Below are positions 1 to 5,036 of a stretch of DNA of 5,068 nucleotides, in pieces. A program made the position numbers and the translations under genes. Source of the DNA: Anaerolineae bacterium (lineage in GTDB: Bacteria; Chloroflexota; Anaerolineae; B4-G1; SLSP01). The DNA lies in contig JAFGSL010000711.1 in assembly GCA_016934645.1 (NCBI GenBank), positions 1-5,068 on the forward strand, given 5' to 3'. Each line of letters begins with the position of its first letter. Within the stretch, counting starts at the first letter, position 1. A model generated the notes under the pieces. The model worked only from the letters and a program-made list of their open reading frames with translations. It made no database searches and was not told the origin of the DNA.

Positions 1-944
1 AGGACTTGCTGCTGGCGCGCCTCACGCGCGAAGACACTCGTTGTCTTGCGCGTTCGCGAGTACCAGAGCGCCAACTCCCCGTTCATCGGAATCAAGCCCG
101 GCTCGAGCGTGAGGATGTGATACTCGCCATTCTCGTCAGGGATAGGCCAATAGTCGTGCAATTGACAGTGAACGGGCACTTCCACACCGCCCAACATATC
201 CACCAGACCCATCAATCCGTCAAAATTAACCATGGCGTAATAGTCGGCGGTGATACCCAAGTTGTACAACAACGTCTGGTTGAGCAGACCAATCCCGCCG
301 CCATCGAAACCGTAATTCTCACCATACGAATCAGCAGTATTAATTCGGGCCATCCGGATATTGGGGATGTAGACGTAGAGATCGCGCGGGATAGAGAGCA
401 CCGACACGGACGGGACATCAGGATAAACGACGACGTACTGCATCGCATCGGTGTTCCAGTAATTCCAGTCTGGGCGCTGGTCACTGCCGAGCAGTATAAT
501 CGTCAGTGCCTCCTCCGGGATGGGATAGCGCGGCACGGGTGTGGGGATAGGTACCGGAAGATAACCCGAATACGCCGCAGTCATCGTGATTTCCATCTCC
601 GCGTATGGTGTGAGCGGAATCGAAGTCGGACGGCGTGGCGGCAACGGCGATGGCGTGATGGTGGGCGTCGGTGTTTTTGTGGGAGTGGGCGTGTACGTGG
701 GTGGTGGCGTAGGCGTGAACGTCGGTGTCCACGTCGGCACCTTCGTCAACGTAGCAGTAGGCGAAGGCGGGAGCGACGTGGCGGTGTGCGTAGGCGGAAT
801 CGCGCTACTGGTCGGCGTGACGACGACGTAGACTGATGGCGTCGTCTGTCCCGCAATACGCGCGATATTGAACAACAGCGTAGCCAAGAATAACGTAAGT
901 ATAAGACACAGTGTTACCAATAAAGCCGTTTTGATTTTAGACAT
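1..944 (-). CDS. LytR-CpsA-Psr (LCP) family cell-envelope protein, C-terminus cut by window edge
   Basis: LCP enzymes are membrane-anchored and act outside the cytoplasmic membrane, transferring undecaprenyl-linked glycopolymers to the cell wall or related acceptors. Reading the minus strand from the ATG at 944-942 gives 314 codons without a stop to the window edge. Residues 7-25 form one hydrophobic segment (signal anchor). Residues about 34-113 are a Thr/Pro/Ser spacer, and the LCP domain starts near residue 146. Family hallmarks visible are LLGSDQR (151-157), TDAM (165-168), LSIPRD (183-188), RINTADSYG (200-208), ADYYAMVNFDGL (233-244), VDMLGGVEV (248-256), LEPG (280-283) and YSRTR with downstream RQQQ (295-313). 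The conserved Asp and Arg residues of the family, which bind the pyrophosphate lipid and metal, appear intact. An in-frame GTG at 956 is an alternative start; no strong ribosome site decides between them. The gene diverges from the degV-type gene. The family call is firm; the polymer substrate is unknown. Confidence 0.9.
   Translation of the reverse strand, partial: MSKIKTALLVTLCLILTLFLATLLFNIARIAGQTTPSVYVVVTPTSSAIPPTHTATSLPPSPTATLTKVPTWTPTFTPTPPPTYTPTPTKTPTPTITPSPLPPRRPTSIPLTPYAEMEITMTAAYSGYLPVPIPTPVPRYPIPEEALTIILLGSDQRPDWNYWNTDAMQYVVVYPDVPSVSVLSIPRDLYVYIPNIRMARINTADSYGENYGFDGGGIGLLNQTLLYNLGITADYYAMVNFDGLMGLVDMLGGVEVPVHCQLHDYWPIPDENGEYHILTLEPGLIPMNGELALWYSRTRKTTSVFAREARQQQV
645..728 (-). repeat. 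Thr/Pro low-complexity spacer inside the LCP gene
   Basis: Codons 73-100 of the LCP protein are almost entirely Thr and Pro in alternation (TPT, TPTP, PPPTYTPT), encoded by repeated ACG/ACN CCN codons. It lies between the membrane anchor and the LCP domain and probably acts as an extended, possibly glycosylated stalk. Such TP-rich linkers are common in extracytoplasmic proteins of Chloroflexota, which is part of the taxonomic hint. The low-complexity codons also keep the opposite strand open. Confidence 0.75.
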
Positions 945-995
945 CGAAGATGACACACTCTTGTATAATAGGATGGGATTGTTCAAACATTCGTC

Positions 996-1024
996 ATTAT
1001 AGGCCCTCTTCGTAATTTTGTCTA
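996..1024 (-). promoter_or_regulatory. Sigma-70-type promoter for the LCP gene
   Basis: On the minus strand, TAGACA (1024-1019, 5 of 6 to TTGACA) is followed after exactly 17 bases by a perfect TATAAT (1001-996). Transcription would start near 989, giving an untranslated leader of about 45 nt before the ATG at 944. It is the best promoter match in the divergent intergenic region and points toward the LCP gene. Predicted from sequence only. Confidence 0.65.
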
Positions 1025-1181
1025 ACCACCCCCTCTCAGGGTAAGACGAAATATCTCTGTCGTTTCGCCGGAAATGCCCAATTCACGCAGCGCGCCTTTA
1101 GATAGTCCGCCATCCTCTACGCCTCTTGCCCCTTCAGTGTTTTTATGTACACTAGCATTATCCTTTCTTTCATCAGTGTTC

Positions 1182-1187
1182 AGGAGG
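1182..1187 (+). promoter_or_regulatory. Strong ribosome binding site fixing the degV-type start
   Basis: AGGAGG lies 5 bases before the ATG at 1193. This selects 1193 over the upstream in-frame ATG at 1145, which would add 16 residues (MYTSIILS...) unlike any DegV N-terminus and has no comparable site. Confidence 0.85.
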
Positions 1188-1192
1188 AACTT

Positions 1193-2053
1193 ATGTTACC
1201 CATTGCCATTGTCACCGATACGGATTCAAGTTTACCGGCTGCTATTGCAGCACAATTCGGCATCCAACAGGTGCCGATCAATATCCACTTCGGCGAGGAG
1301 ACATTCCAGGCCGCCGTGGACATCGATGATGCCGAGGCATTCGCGCGCATTGACCGCGTCGGAAAACTGCCGACGACGTCTGCGCCGACGCCGGGGCAAT
1401 TCGCTGAGGCCTACCAGGCCGCTTTTGACGCAGGCGCGCAGTCGGTGCTCTGCCTCTGCGTCAGCGCGGAGGTCAGCGGGACCTACAACGCCGCCATCAC
1501 CGCCCGCGAATTGCTACCCGACCACGATATCACCGTTGTGGATTCGCGCACGCTGTCGCTCGGTCAGGCGTATATGGCGATAGCCGCTGCCGAAGCCATT
1601 CAGAAAGGCGCATCGAAGGAACAGGCCATCGCCGCTGCCGAGTCGCTGCGCCAGCGCACGTATGTCTACGCGGCATTGGCGACGCTCAAGTATCTAGCGA
1701 TGAGCGGGCGCGTGGGACATCTGGCGGCGGGAATGGCAAACCTATTGAATATCAAACCCGTTCTCACGGTCAGAGATGGCAAGCTTGACATGCTCGAAAA
1801 GGTACGCACCCAACACAAGGCCTGGGATCGCGTCGTCGAATTGACCGTAGAAAGCCTGGAGGGACGGCCAATTGAGCGCTTGGGCATCATCCATGTCAAC
1901 GCGCCGGAGAAAGCGCGCGAGTTTGAGGCACTCCTGCGCGAGCATCTGCCCTTCCCTACCAACATCATCGTGGCCGAATTCACACCAGGTCTGTCCATCC
2001 ATTCCGGGACCGGCATTGTCGGCGTAGTCGTCGTCGCCAAGCCTTCAGAGTGA
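1193..2053 (+). CDS. DegV family fatty-acid-binding protein
   Basis: DegV proteins are soluble two-domain proteins that bind one fatty acid. In Firmicutes, FakB members of the family present the fatty acid to the kinase FakA for phosphorylation. The 286-residue product has the usual family length. Landmarks in order are IVTDTDSSLP near the start, TSAPTPGQF (about 62-70; the TS(Q/A)P motif lining the carboxylate pocket), VSGTYNAA (about 96-103), VVDSRTLSLGQ (about 120-130), LAMSGRVG, NIKPVLTVRDGKL, and near the C-terminus IHSGTGIVGV, which stands where the family has H-(S/T)-G-(P/T)-G. All read intact. The start is fixed by the AGGAGG at 1182-1187. No FakA/DhaK-like gene is adjacent, so any kinase partner must be encoded elsewhere. 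The gene stands alone, with a large hairpin 10 bases after the stop. Family assignment is firm; a lipid-feeding role is inferred from homologues. Confidence 0.93.
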   Translation: MLPIAIVTDTDSSLPAAIAAQFGIQQVPINIHFGEETFQAAVDIDDAEAFARIDRVGKLPTTSAPTPGQFAEAYQAAFDAGAQSVLCLCVSAEVSGTYNAAITARELLPDHDITVVDSRTLSLGQAYMAIAAAEAIQKGASKEQAIAAAESLRQRTYVYAALATLKYLAMSGRVGHLAAGMANLLNIKPVLTVRDGKLDMLEKVRTQHKAWDRVVELTVESLEGRPIERLGIIHVNAPEKAREFEALLREHLPFPTNIIVAEFTPGLSIHSGTGIVGVVVVAKPSE

Positions 2054-2063
2054 TTTGATACTT

Positions 2064-2106
2064 AGGATTAGGGATTAGGAAAGCCGTCTTCCTGATCCCT
2101 AATCCT
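2064..2106. repeat. Perfect 18-bp hairpin built on a GGATTAG tandem, after degV-type gene
   Basis: The left arm 2064-2081 pairs with the right arm 2089-2106 around a 7-base loop (AGCCGTC). There are 18 base pairs with a single G-T (G-U) wobble at 2076/2094. The left arm contains two tandem GGATTAG units. It begins 10 bases after the stop of the degV-type gene, where a transcription terminator would sit, but no T-run follows on either strand. It may be a non-canonical terminator, an RNA-stabilising 3' hairpin, or a dispersed intergenic repeat. A short direct repeat AATTCCT follows at 2109-2115 and 2119-2125. Confidence 0.75.
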
Positions 2107-2226
2107 CTAATTCCTCCCAATTCCTACACGAAATATGACACACTTTGGCACATTCGCGGCGTATAGTAAGAGCGCAATAGAACAAATGAACTATTAACAA
2201 ATCAGTAAACGAAAGGGAGGATTGTG

Positions 2227-2574
2227 ATGGATAAAATCATTGCTTACTGTGGATTGAATTGTGCGGGGTGCCCGGCGTACGTCGCCACCCAGTCTGGCGA
2301 TCCAGCGGCCCTAGAACGCGTGGCGGCGGAATGGCGTGTGGCGTTCAATGCACCGGAAATGACTGCGGAGTCGATTATCTGCGATGGTTGCCTGGCGAGT
2401 ATTGACGGACGGTTGGCCGACTATTGCAGCATATGTGAGATTCGCGCCTGCGCCATCGAACGCGGCGTCGTCAATTGCGCCTTCTGCGACGATTATGGCT
2501 GCGCCAAGCTCGAAGGCTTCCTCGCTCAAGCGCCAGAGGCGCGCAAGACGTTGGAGCAATTGAGGGCAGCATAA
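2227..2574 (+). CDS. DUF3795 domain-containing cysteine-rich protein
   Basis: This small cytosolic protein of 115 residues is of unknown function. Its 11 cysteines are arranged as C8-x3-C12-x2-C15, C52-x2-C55, C67-x2-C70-x4-C75 and C84-x2-C87-x4-C92, opening with the DUF3795 signature IAYCGLNCAGCPAY (5-18). Paired C-x2-C motifs suggest bound zinc or an iron-sulfur cluster; this is inference. There is no signal peptide or membrane segment. GGGAGG at 2215-2220 is 6 bases from the ATG at 2227, so I prefer this to the GTG one codon upstream at 2224. The stop is one base before the start of the pentapeptide/DinB gene, so the two are almost certainly co-transcribed and translationally coupled. The family call is strong; the function is unknown. 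Confidence 0.88.
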   Translation: MDKIIAYCGLNCAGCPAYVATQSGDPAALERVAAEWRVAFNAPEMTAESIICDGCLASIDGRLADYCSICEIRACAIERGVVNCAFCDDYGCAKLEGFLAQAPEARKTLEQLRAA

Positions 2575-2575
2575 G

Positions 2576-3316
2576 ATGAACGAGCGCTTCGAAAACCGCG
2601 ATTTGGCGGGGACTCTGTTCCACAATGTCAACCTACATAAGGCAACGTTCGACGACGTCAATATGGAAGGCGTGCAGATTCACAATGCCAACCTCAAAGA
2701 TATGACAATTAACGACGCCAACATTGCCGGGCTGACGATCTACGGTATGCGCATAGATCAGTTGATCGAAGCGGAGCTCGACCGTCGCGACCCGGAACGC
2801 ACGCGACTGAGGATGAGCGACATCTTAGATCCCAAAGAGGTACGCCGTGTTTTGGCACACCTCGACGAACTGCGCGCCGAGTTCTATGCCCGCCTGCGTG
2901 CCACACCACCGGATGTGCTTAACACACATCCCGGTCCAGATCGCTGGTCGGCGCTGGAACACGTGCGGCACCTGGTGTTCGCCGAAGATATGTATCTCAA
3001 CCGCTGGCTGCTACGCAACGAACAGCCGTGGTACAAATTGGGATTTCTTCCGCCTTTTCTTGAAGGAAATCCGGCTTTCGCCGACATCGGTACCGAACCA
3101 ACCGATGATCTAGAAACCGTGCTGGCGGCGTGGGATGCGATCCACACCAGGATGCAGGCGTTCGTCGCCGAGATCACCCCAAAGACCCTCAAGCGCGACA
3201 CCAGCGATTTGGATTTCGGGCAGCGCTGCGTCGGCGGTGTATTGCAAGGGATGGCGAAACACGATCTGGCACACATCCGGATGGCCGAAACCGCTCTCGC
3301 TGATGCAGCAAAATAA
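2576..3316 (+). CDS. Pentapeptide-repeat / DinB-like fusion protein
   Basis: The protein has 246 residues in two parts. Residues 5-64 are six decads of pentapeptide-repeat type with Leu, Met or Ile in every central position (NRDLAG, NVNLHK, DVNMEG, NANLKD, DANIAG, GMRIDQ), expected to fold as a short right-handed beta helix. After an acidic/basic linker (EAELDRRDPERTR, 66-78), residues about 86-245 resemble the DinB_2 four-helix bundle: RWSALEHVRHLVFAED (123-138) and GMAKHDLAHIRMAE (225-238). H129 (or H132) with H229 and H233 would form the usual three-His metal site. Family members include metal-dependent thiol transferases and many proteins of unknown role. The start lies one base after the DUF3795 stop, with GAGGG at 2562-2566. 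No signal peptide is visible. Domain calls are confident; substrate and activity are unknown. Confidence 0.85.
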   Translation: MNERFENRDLAGTLFHNVNLHKATFDDVNMEGVQIHNANLKDMTINDANIAGLTIYGMRIDQLIEAELDRRDPERTRLRMSDILDPKEVRRVLAHLDELRAEFYARLRATPPDVLNTHPGPDRWSALEHVRHLVFAEDMYLNRWLLRNEQPWYKLGFLPPFLEGNPAFADIGTEPTDDLETVLAAWDAIHTRMQAFVAEITPKTLKRDTSDLDFGQRCVGGVLQGMAKHDLAHIRMAETALADAAK

Positions 3317-3340
3317 GCGTCACACTTTGTCTGTGAACGC
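3317..3340 (+). terminator. Small hairpin directly after the DUF3795/DinB unit
   Basis: GCGTCACA (3317-3324) pairs with TGTG-(A)-ACGC (3332-3340) with one bulged A and a 7-base loop. It begins right at the stop codon. No T-run follows in the present or reconstructed pre-insertion sequence, so a terminator role is only plausible. Confidence 0.35.
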
Positions 3341-3344
3341 CATA

Positions 3345-3347
3345 TAG
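3345..3347. repeat. Left copy of IS target-site duplication (TAG)
   Basis: TAG lies immediately outside the left IS end and matches TAG at 4618-4620. A 3-bp duplication is normal for IS3-family elements. A 3-bp match alone is weak, but it sits exactly at both ends defined independently by the inverted repeats. Confidence 0.7.
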
Positions 3348-3372
3348 TGATCTTCCCCCGAAAAAGTGGACA
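3348..3372 (+). repeat. IS left terminal inverted repeat (IRL)
   Basis: This 25-base end matches the reverse complement of 4593-4617 at 18 positions. The shared blocks are GAT, TCCCCCGA and GTGGACA; the mismatches are at positions 1, 5, 6 and 15-18. Confidence 0.85.
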
Positions 3373-3393
3373 TGGAAATAAGCGCAACCATGT
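3370..3393. promoter_or_regulatory. Inverted repeat ACATGG-N12-CCATGT ahead of orfA, possible operator
   Basis: The perfect 6-bp arms at 3370-3375 and 3388-3393 partly overlap IRL and touch the TATAAT at 3393-3398. This is a natural place for the OrfA helix-turn-helix protein to bind and repress, as reported for OrfA of some IS3-family elements. The function is inferred. Confidence 0.35.
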
Positions 3394-3398
3394 ATAAT
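3393..3398 (+). promoter_or_regulatory. -10 element of the IS transposase promoter
   Basis: A perfect TATAAT lies 20 bases before the orfA start. The only -35-like sequence is TGGACA at 3367-3372 inside IRL, with a long 20-base spacer, so the resident promoter is predicted to be weak. Confidence 0.4.
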
Positions 3399-3418
3399 AA
3401 CCACTGAGGAGGAAGAAA

Positions 3419-3715
3419 ATGGCAAAGAAGCGAAAGAAATACACAAAAGAGTTCAAAATCGAAGCTGTGCGTCTGCTTAGGACGAGCGGCAAGTCCCAGA
3501 CCAAGATCGAAGAGGAACTGGGTATTGGATCTGGCTGTCTCTCCCGTTGGCAGAAGAAGTATACAGAAGACGGCGATGAGGCCTTTCCTGGCCACGGACG
3601 TCTCACACCCGATAAAGAGCGGATTCGGCAGCTGGAACGCGAGAATGAGATCCTACGACAAGAACGGGACATCCTAAAAAAAGCAGTGACCATCTTCACG
3701 CACCCAAGCGAATGA
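3419..3715 (+). CDS. IS3-family transposase OrfA (helix-turn-helix protein)
   Basis: OrfA supplies DNA binding and multimerisation for the transposase and can also act as a repressor. Of its 98 residues, about 8-48 form the IS3 helix-turn-helix (YTKEFKIEAVRLL, then KIEEELGIGSGCLSRW). A GHGRLTPDKE linker leads to a coiled coil with leucines in perfect heptads (L72, L79, L86; the L-x6-L-x6-L zipper). AGGAGG at 3407-3412 is 6 bases from the ATG. The stop codon overlaps the orfB start in ATGA (3712-3715). An A7 run at 3676-3682 lets ribosomes slip -1 to make OrfAB. The length and domain order are typical and the frame is intact. Confidence 0.93.
   Translation: MAKKRKKYTKEFKIEAVRLLRTSGKSQTKIEEELGIGSGCLSRWQKKYTEDGDEAFPGHGRLTPDKERIRQLERENEILRQERDILKKAVTIFTHPSE
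3676..3683 (+). promoter_or_regulatory. Programmed -1 frameshift site (A7G) joining orfA to orfB
   Basis: Seven A's followed by G are read in orfA as (CT)A AAA AAA GCA, so both tRNAs can re-pair one base back. The -1 frame is open from here straight into orfB, giving an 88 + 301 = 389-residue OrfAB, the expected size for an IS3-family fusion transposase. I saw no strong stimulatory stem close downstream. Confidence 0.7.
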
Positions 3716-4587
3716 GATTCCAATTCATCGCCGACCACCGGGACGAGTTCCCTGTCCGGCGAATGTGCAAGGTGTTGGATGTATCGCGTAGCGGGTATTA
3801 CGCCTGGCGTGGACGGCCTCGCAGCAAGCGGGAGATGGCGAATCAACGGTTGTACAAGAAGATCAAGGCCGTATACAATGAGAGCCATAAGACCTATGGT
3901 AGCCCTCGGATCTACGAGGTGCTCAAACAGCAGGATATAGCCTGTAGTGAGAACCGGGTAGCGCGCTTGATGCGCCTGCGCGGCCTGAGAGCCAAGAAAA
4001 CGAAGCGGTTCAAGACAACGACGAAGCGCGACAAGGCCGCTCGTCCGGCTCCTAACCTGTTGGAGCGAGATTTCACTGCCGATCGACCCAATCACAAGTG
4101 GGTGAGCGACATCACTTATATTCGGACTGCTGAAGGCTGGCTTTACTTGGCCGCTGTCCTGGACCTCTTTAGCCGGCGTATCGTGGGCTGGGCAATGTCG
4201 GATCGGATGACCAGCGACTTGACAGTCAGTGCCTTGAAGATGGCTGTTCAACAACGTCAAGTCGATCCAGGCCTGCTTCATCATTCGGATCAGGGCAGTC
4301 AATACACTGCCCAAGAGTATCAACAGTTGTTGGAGGACTGGGGCATCGAAGTCAGTATGAACGGCGCAGGTAGTTGGTATGACAACGCGGCCATGGAGAG
4401 CTTCTTTGGAACGTTGAAGGGCGAGTGGGTATACCATCACGCATATCGCACTCGGGTTCAGGCCAGAGCCGATATCTTCTACTACATCGAGGCATTCTAC
4501 AACCGACGTCGTCTGCACTCGACGCTTGGCTATCTCAGTCCTATGGTTTATGAGCAACGTTATCATGAAAACGCGACCTTTGCTTAA
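3712..4587 (+). CDS. IS3-family transposase OrfB (DDE integrase core)
   Basis: This is the catalytic half of the transposase, normally functional as the OrfAB frameshift fusion. From the ATG it has 291 residues. Residues about 10-70 form the HTH_21-type segment (RRMCKVLDVSRSGYYAW; YGSPRIYEVL). The rve integrase core follows, with D133 (WVSDITYI), D193 (HHSDQGSQYT) and E229 (NAAMESFFGTLKGE). The spacing between the second Asp and Glu is 35 residues, the canonical DD(35)E. The C-terminal YNRRRLHSTLGYLSP block is also typical. All three catalytic residues are present and there are no internal stops. OrfB is in the -1 frame relative to orfA and overlaps it by ATGA. The ATG lacks a good ribosome site, so separate OrfB synthesis would depend on coupling. 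Confidence 0.94.
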   Translation: MRFQFIADHRDEFPVRRMCKVLDVSRSGYYAWRGRPRSKREMANQRLYKKIKAVYNESHKTYGSPRIYEVLKQQDIACSENRVARLMRLRGLRAKKTKRFKTTTKRDKAARPAPNLLERDFTADRPNHKWVSDITYIRTAEGWLYLAAVLDLFSRRIVGWAMSDRMTSDLTVSALKMAVQQRQVDPGLLHHSDQGSQYTAQEYQQLLEDWGIEVSMNGAGSWYDNAAMESFFGTLKGEWVYHHAYRTRVQARADIFYYIEAFYNRRRLHSTLGYLSPMVYEQRYHENATFA

Positions 4588-4592
4588 CTACC

Positions 4593-4617
4593 TGTCCACC
4601 AAATCGGGGGAGCATCT
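4593..4617 (-). repeat. IS right terminal inverted repeat (IRR)
   Basis: Begins 5 bases after the orfB stop. Matches IRL at 18 of 25 positions in reverse complement; the CCCCCGA and GTGGACA blocks are conserved. Confidence 0.85.
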
Positions 4618-4620
4618 TAG
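4618..4620. repeat. Right copy of IS target-site duplication (TAG)
   Basis: Directly abuts the right IS tip and equals the TAG at 3345-3347. Removing the IS and one copy restores a continuous intergenic region reading CATATAGCTTCAGG. Confidence 0.7.
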
Positions 4621-4710
4621 CTTCAGGCGTAAGCAAAGTCCATCACAAAGGAATTTTGCGCTAACCCGCACTCACTGGCGATTGGCTGAAAATAGGGAGT
4701 CAACATTGAT

Positions 4711-4760
4711 GGACAGGATATTCAGGATTTTGAGATATGTCCTATCCATCCTGTATATCC
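4711..4760. repeat. Intergenic inverted-repeat element (GGATATTCAGGAT type)
   Basis: The arm 4716-4728 matches the reverse complement of 4748-4760 at 12 of 13 bases, around a 19-base loop. A second, mutually exclusive pairing exists (GATGGA at 4709-4714 with TCCATC at 4745-4750). The repeated ACAGGAT / ATCCTGT wording resembles short repeats scattered between genes in several environmental phyla; this is from general recollection, not a search. It lies just upstream of the GNAT ribosome site. A weak promoter-like pair (TTGAGA 4730-4735, TATATC 4754-4759) falls within it. Confidence 0.55.
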
Positions 4761-4767
4761 ATGTTCC

Positions 4768-4773
4768 AAGGAG
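4768..4773 (+). promoter_or_regulatory. Ribosome binding site selecting the GNAT start
   Basis: AAGGAG is 5 bases before the ATG at 4779. It favours that start over the in-frame ATGs at 4737 and 4764, which would translate the intergenic repeat. Confidence 0.75.
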
Positions 4774-4778
4774 ATGCA

Positions 4779-5000
4779 ATGCAAGTGCGTTTTGAGAAGG
4801 CCGAAACCAAGGATGCACAGACCCTCGCAAAGATTTGCGAGCGTGCCTTTCACAGCGACGTGGACTTTGGCGCACCGGGATCAACCGGCGGACCGCCAGG
4901 TTACAATTCCGATCTCTTTCAGATACGCCTGATGATTTCTTCGGAATACTACAAGATTCTACTGGATGACAAAACCGTCGGCATTTGCGGGACGACGTAA
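4779..5000 (+). pseudogene. Truncated GNAT-family N-acetyltransferase (N-terminal third to half only)
   Basis: GNAT enzymes transfer an acetyl group from acetyl-CoA to an amine. The 73 residues from the ATG at 4779 look like the start of such a protein: beta-1 MQVRFEKAETKDA, helix 1 TLAKICERAFHSDV, a GAPGSTGGPPGYNS loop, helix 2 and then beta-2 YYKILLDDKTVG. The frame then ends as ICGTT-stop. A complete member has roughly 140-180 residues and a Q/R-x-x-G-x-G/A acetyl-CoA motif, all missing here. No other frame downstream to 5068 resumes recognisable GNAT sequence, so a simple frameshift is unlikely. Rearrangement or insertion near 4980 is more likely. Ribosome site and start look normal. It could instead be a real short protein, but the catalytic core is absent. 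Confidence 0.65.
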
Positions 5001-5008
5001 AAACGTTA

Positions 5009-5036
5009 TTGACAAAGAAACGATAGATCGTAAAAT
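5009..5036 (+). promoter_or_regulatory. Near-consensus sigma-70 promoter reading out of the window
   Basis: A perfect TTGACA (5009-5014) is followed by 16 bases and then TAAAAT (5031-5036, 5 of 6). Transcription would begin near 5043. The surrounding DNA is noticeably A-rich. Whatever it drives lies beyond 5068. It sits 8 bases after the stop of the GNAT remnant. Confidence 0.6.

Larger units (their letters stand above)
945..1192. other. Divergent intergenic region between LCP and DegV genes
   Basis: This 248-bp gap holds the LCP promoter. For the degV-type gene I find only a weak promoter candidate, TTGCCC (1126-1131) then TACACT (1148-1153) with a 16-base spacer, 4 of 6 matches each. A short inverted repeat CGAAA/TTTCG sits around 1047-1067. 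No convincing small gene or RNA was seen. Confidence 0.4.
3348..4617 (+). mobile_element. Complete IS3-family insertion sequence, 1270 bp
   Basis: Terminal inverted repeats at 3348-3372 and 4593-4617, flanking TAG duplications, and two overlapping transposase frames make a full copy-out/paste-in IS3-type element. Its left tip begins TGATCTTCCCCCG. The right end reads GCATCT, so the outermost base deviates from the usual TG...CA tips. The orfA and orfB layout, the leucine zipper in OrfA and the DD(35)E triad in OrfB are all intact, so the copy may be active. It inserted in intergenic DNA between the pentapeptide/DinB gene and the GNAT remnant. The protein sequences and tip resemble the IS3 subgroup, but I cannot name an individual element. 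Confidence 0.93.

Noticed and set aside
6..836. Long + strand open frame (276 codons) opposite the LCP gene
   Set aside because: It uses the same codon partition as the LCP gene in reverse. Its Arg/Gly-rich product mirrors the Thr/Pro spacer, whereas the minus strand carries a full set of LCP motifs.
964..969. TATAAT on the + strand as a promoter for the degV-type gene
   Set aside because: No -35 element at a suitable distance (ACATCG at 941-946), and it lies more than 220 bases from the gene start.
1074..1583. 169-codon + strand frame overlapping the degV-type start
   Set aside because: Ser/Arg-rich out-of-frame product with no ribosome site; the DegV frame has strong motifs and AGGAGG.
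2146..2160. Sigma-54-like TGGCAC...GC spacing (GG-N10-GC) upstream of the DUF3795 gene
   Set aside because: The -12 half reads CGGC rather than TTGC, and no activator site or sigma-54-dependent gene type is evident. The nearby TATAGT (2162-2167) and TTGGCA (2145-2150) are only 11 bases apart, too close for a sigma-70 promoter.
2884..4566. 560-codon minus-strand open frame across the DinB gene and the IS
   Set aside because: It crosses the IS boundary, so it did not exist before the insertion, and it is antisense to three genes with clear family motifs. Its product shows no recognisable domain.
3320..4635. Inverted repeat ACTTTG/CAAAGT and ACGCC/GGCGT flanking the IS after conceptual excision
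   Set aside because: Short arms with unequal internal loops, expected by chance; the compact hairpin at 3317-3340 explains the left side better.
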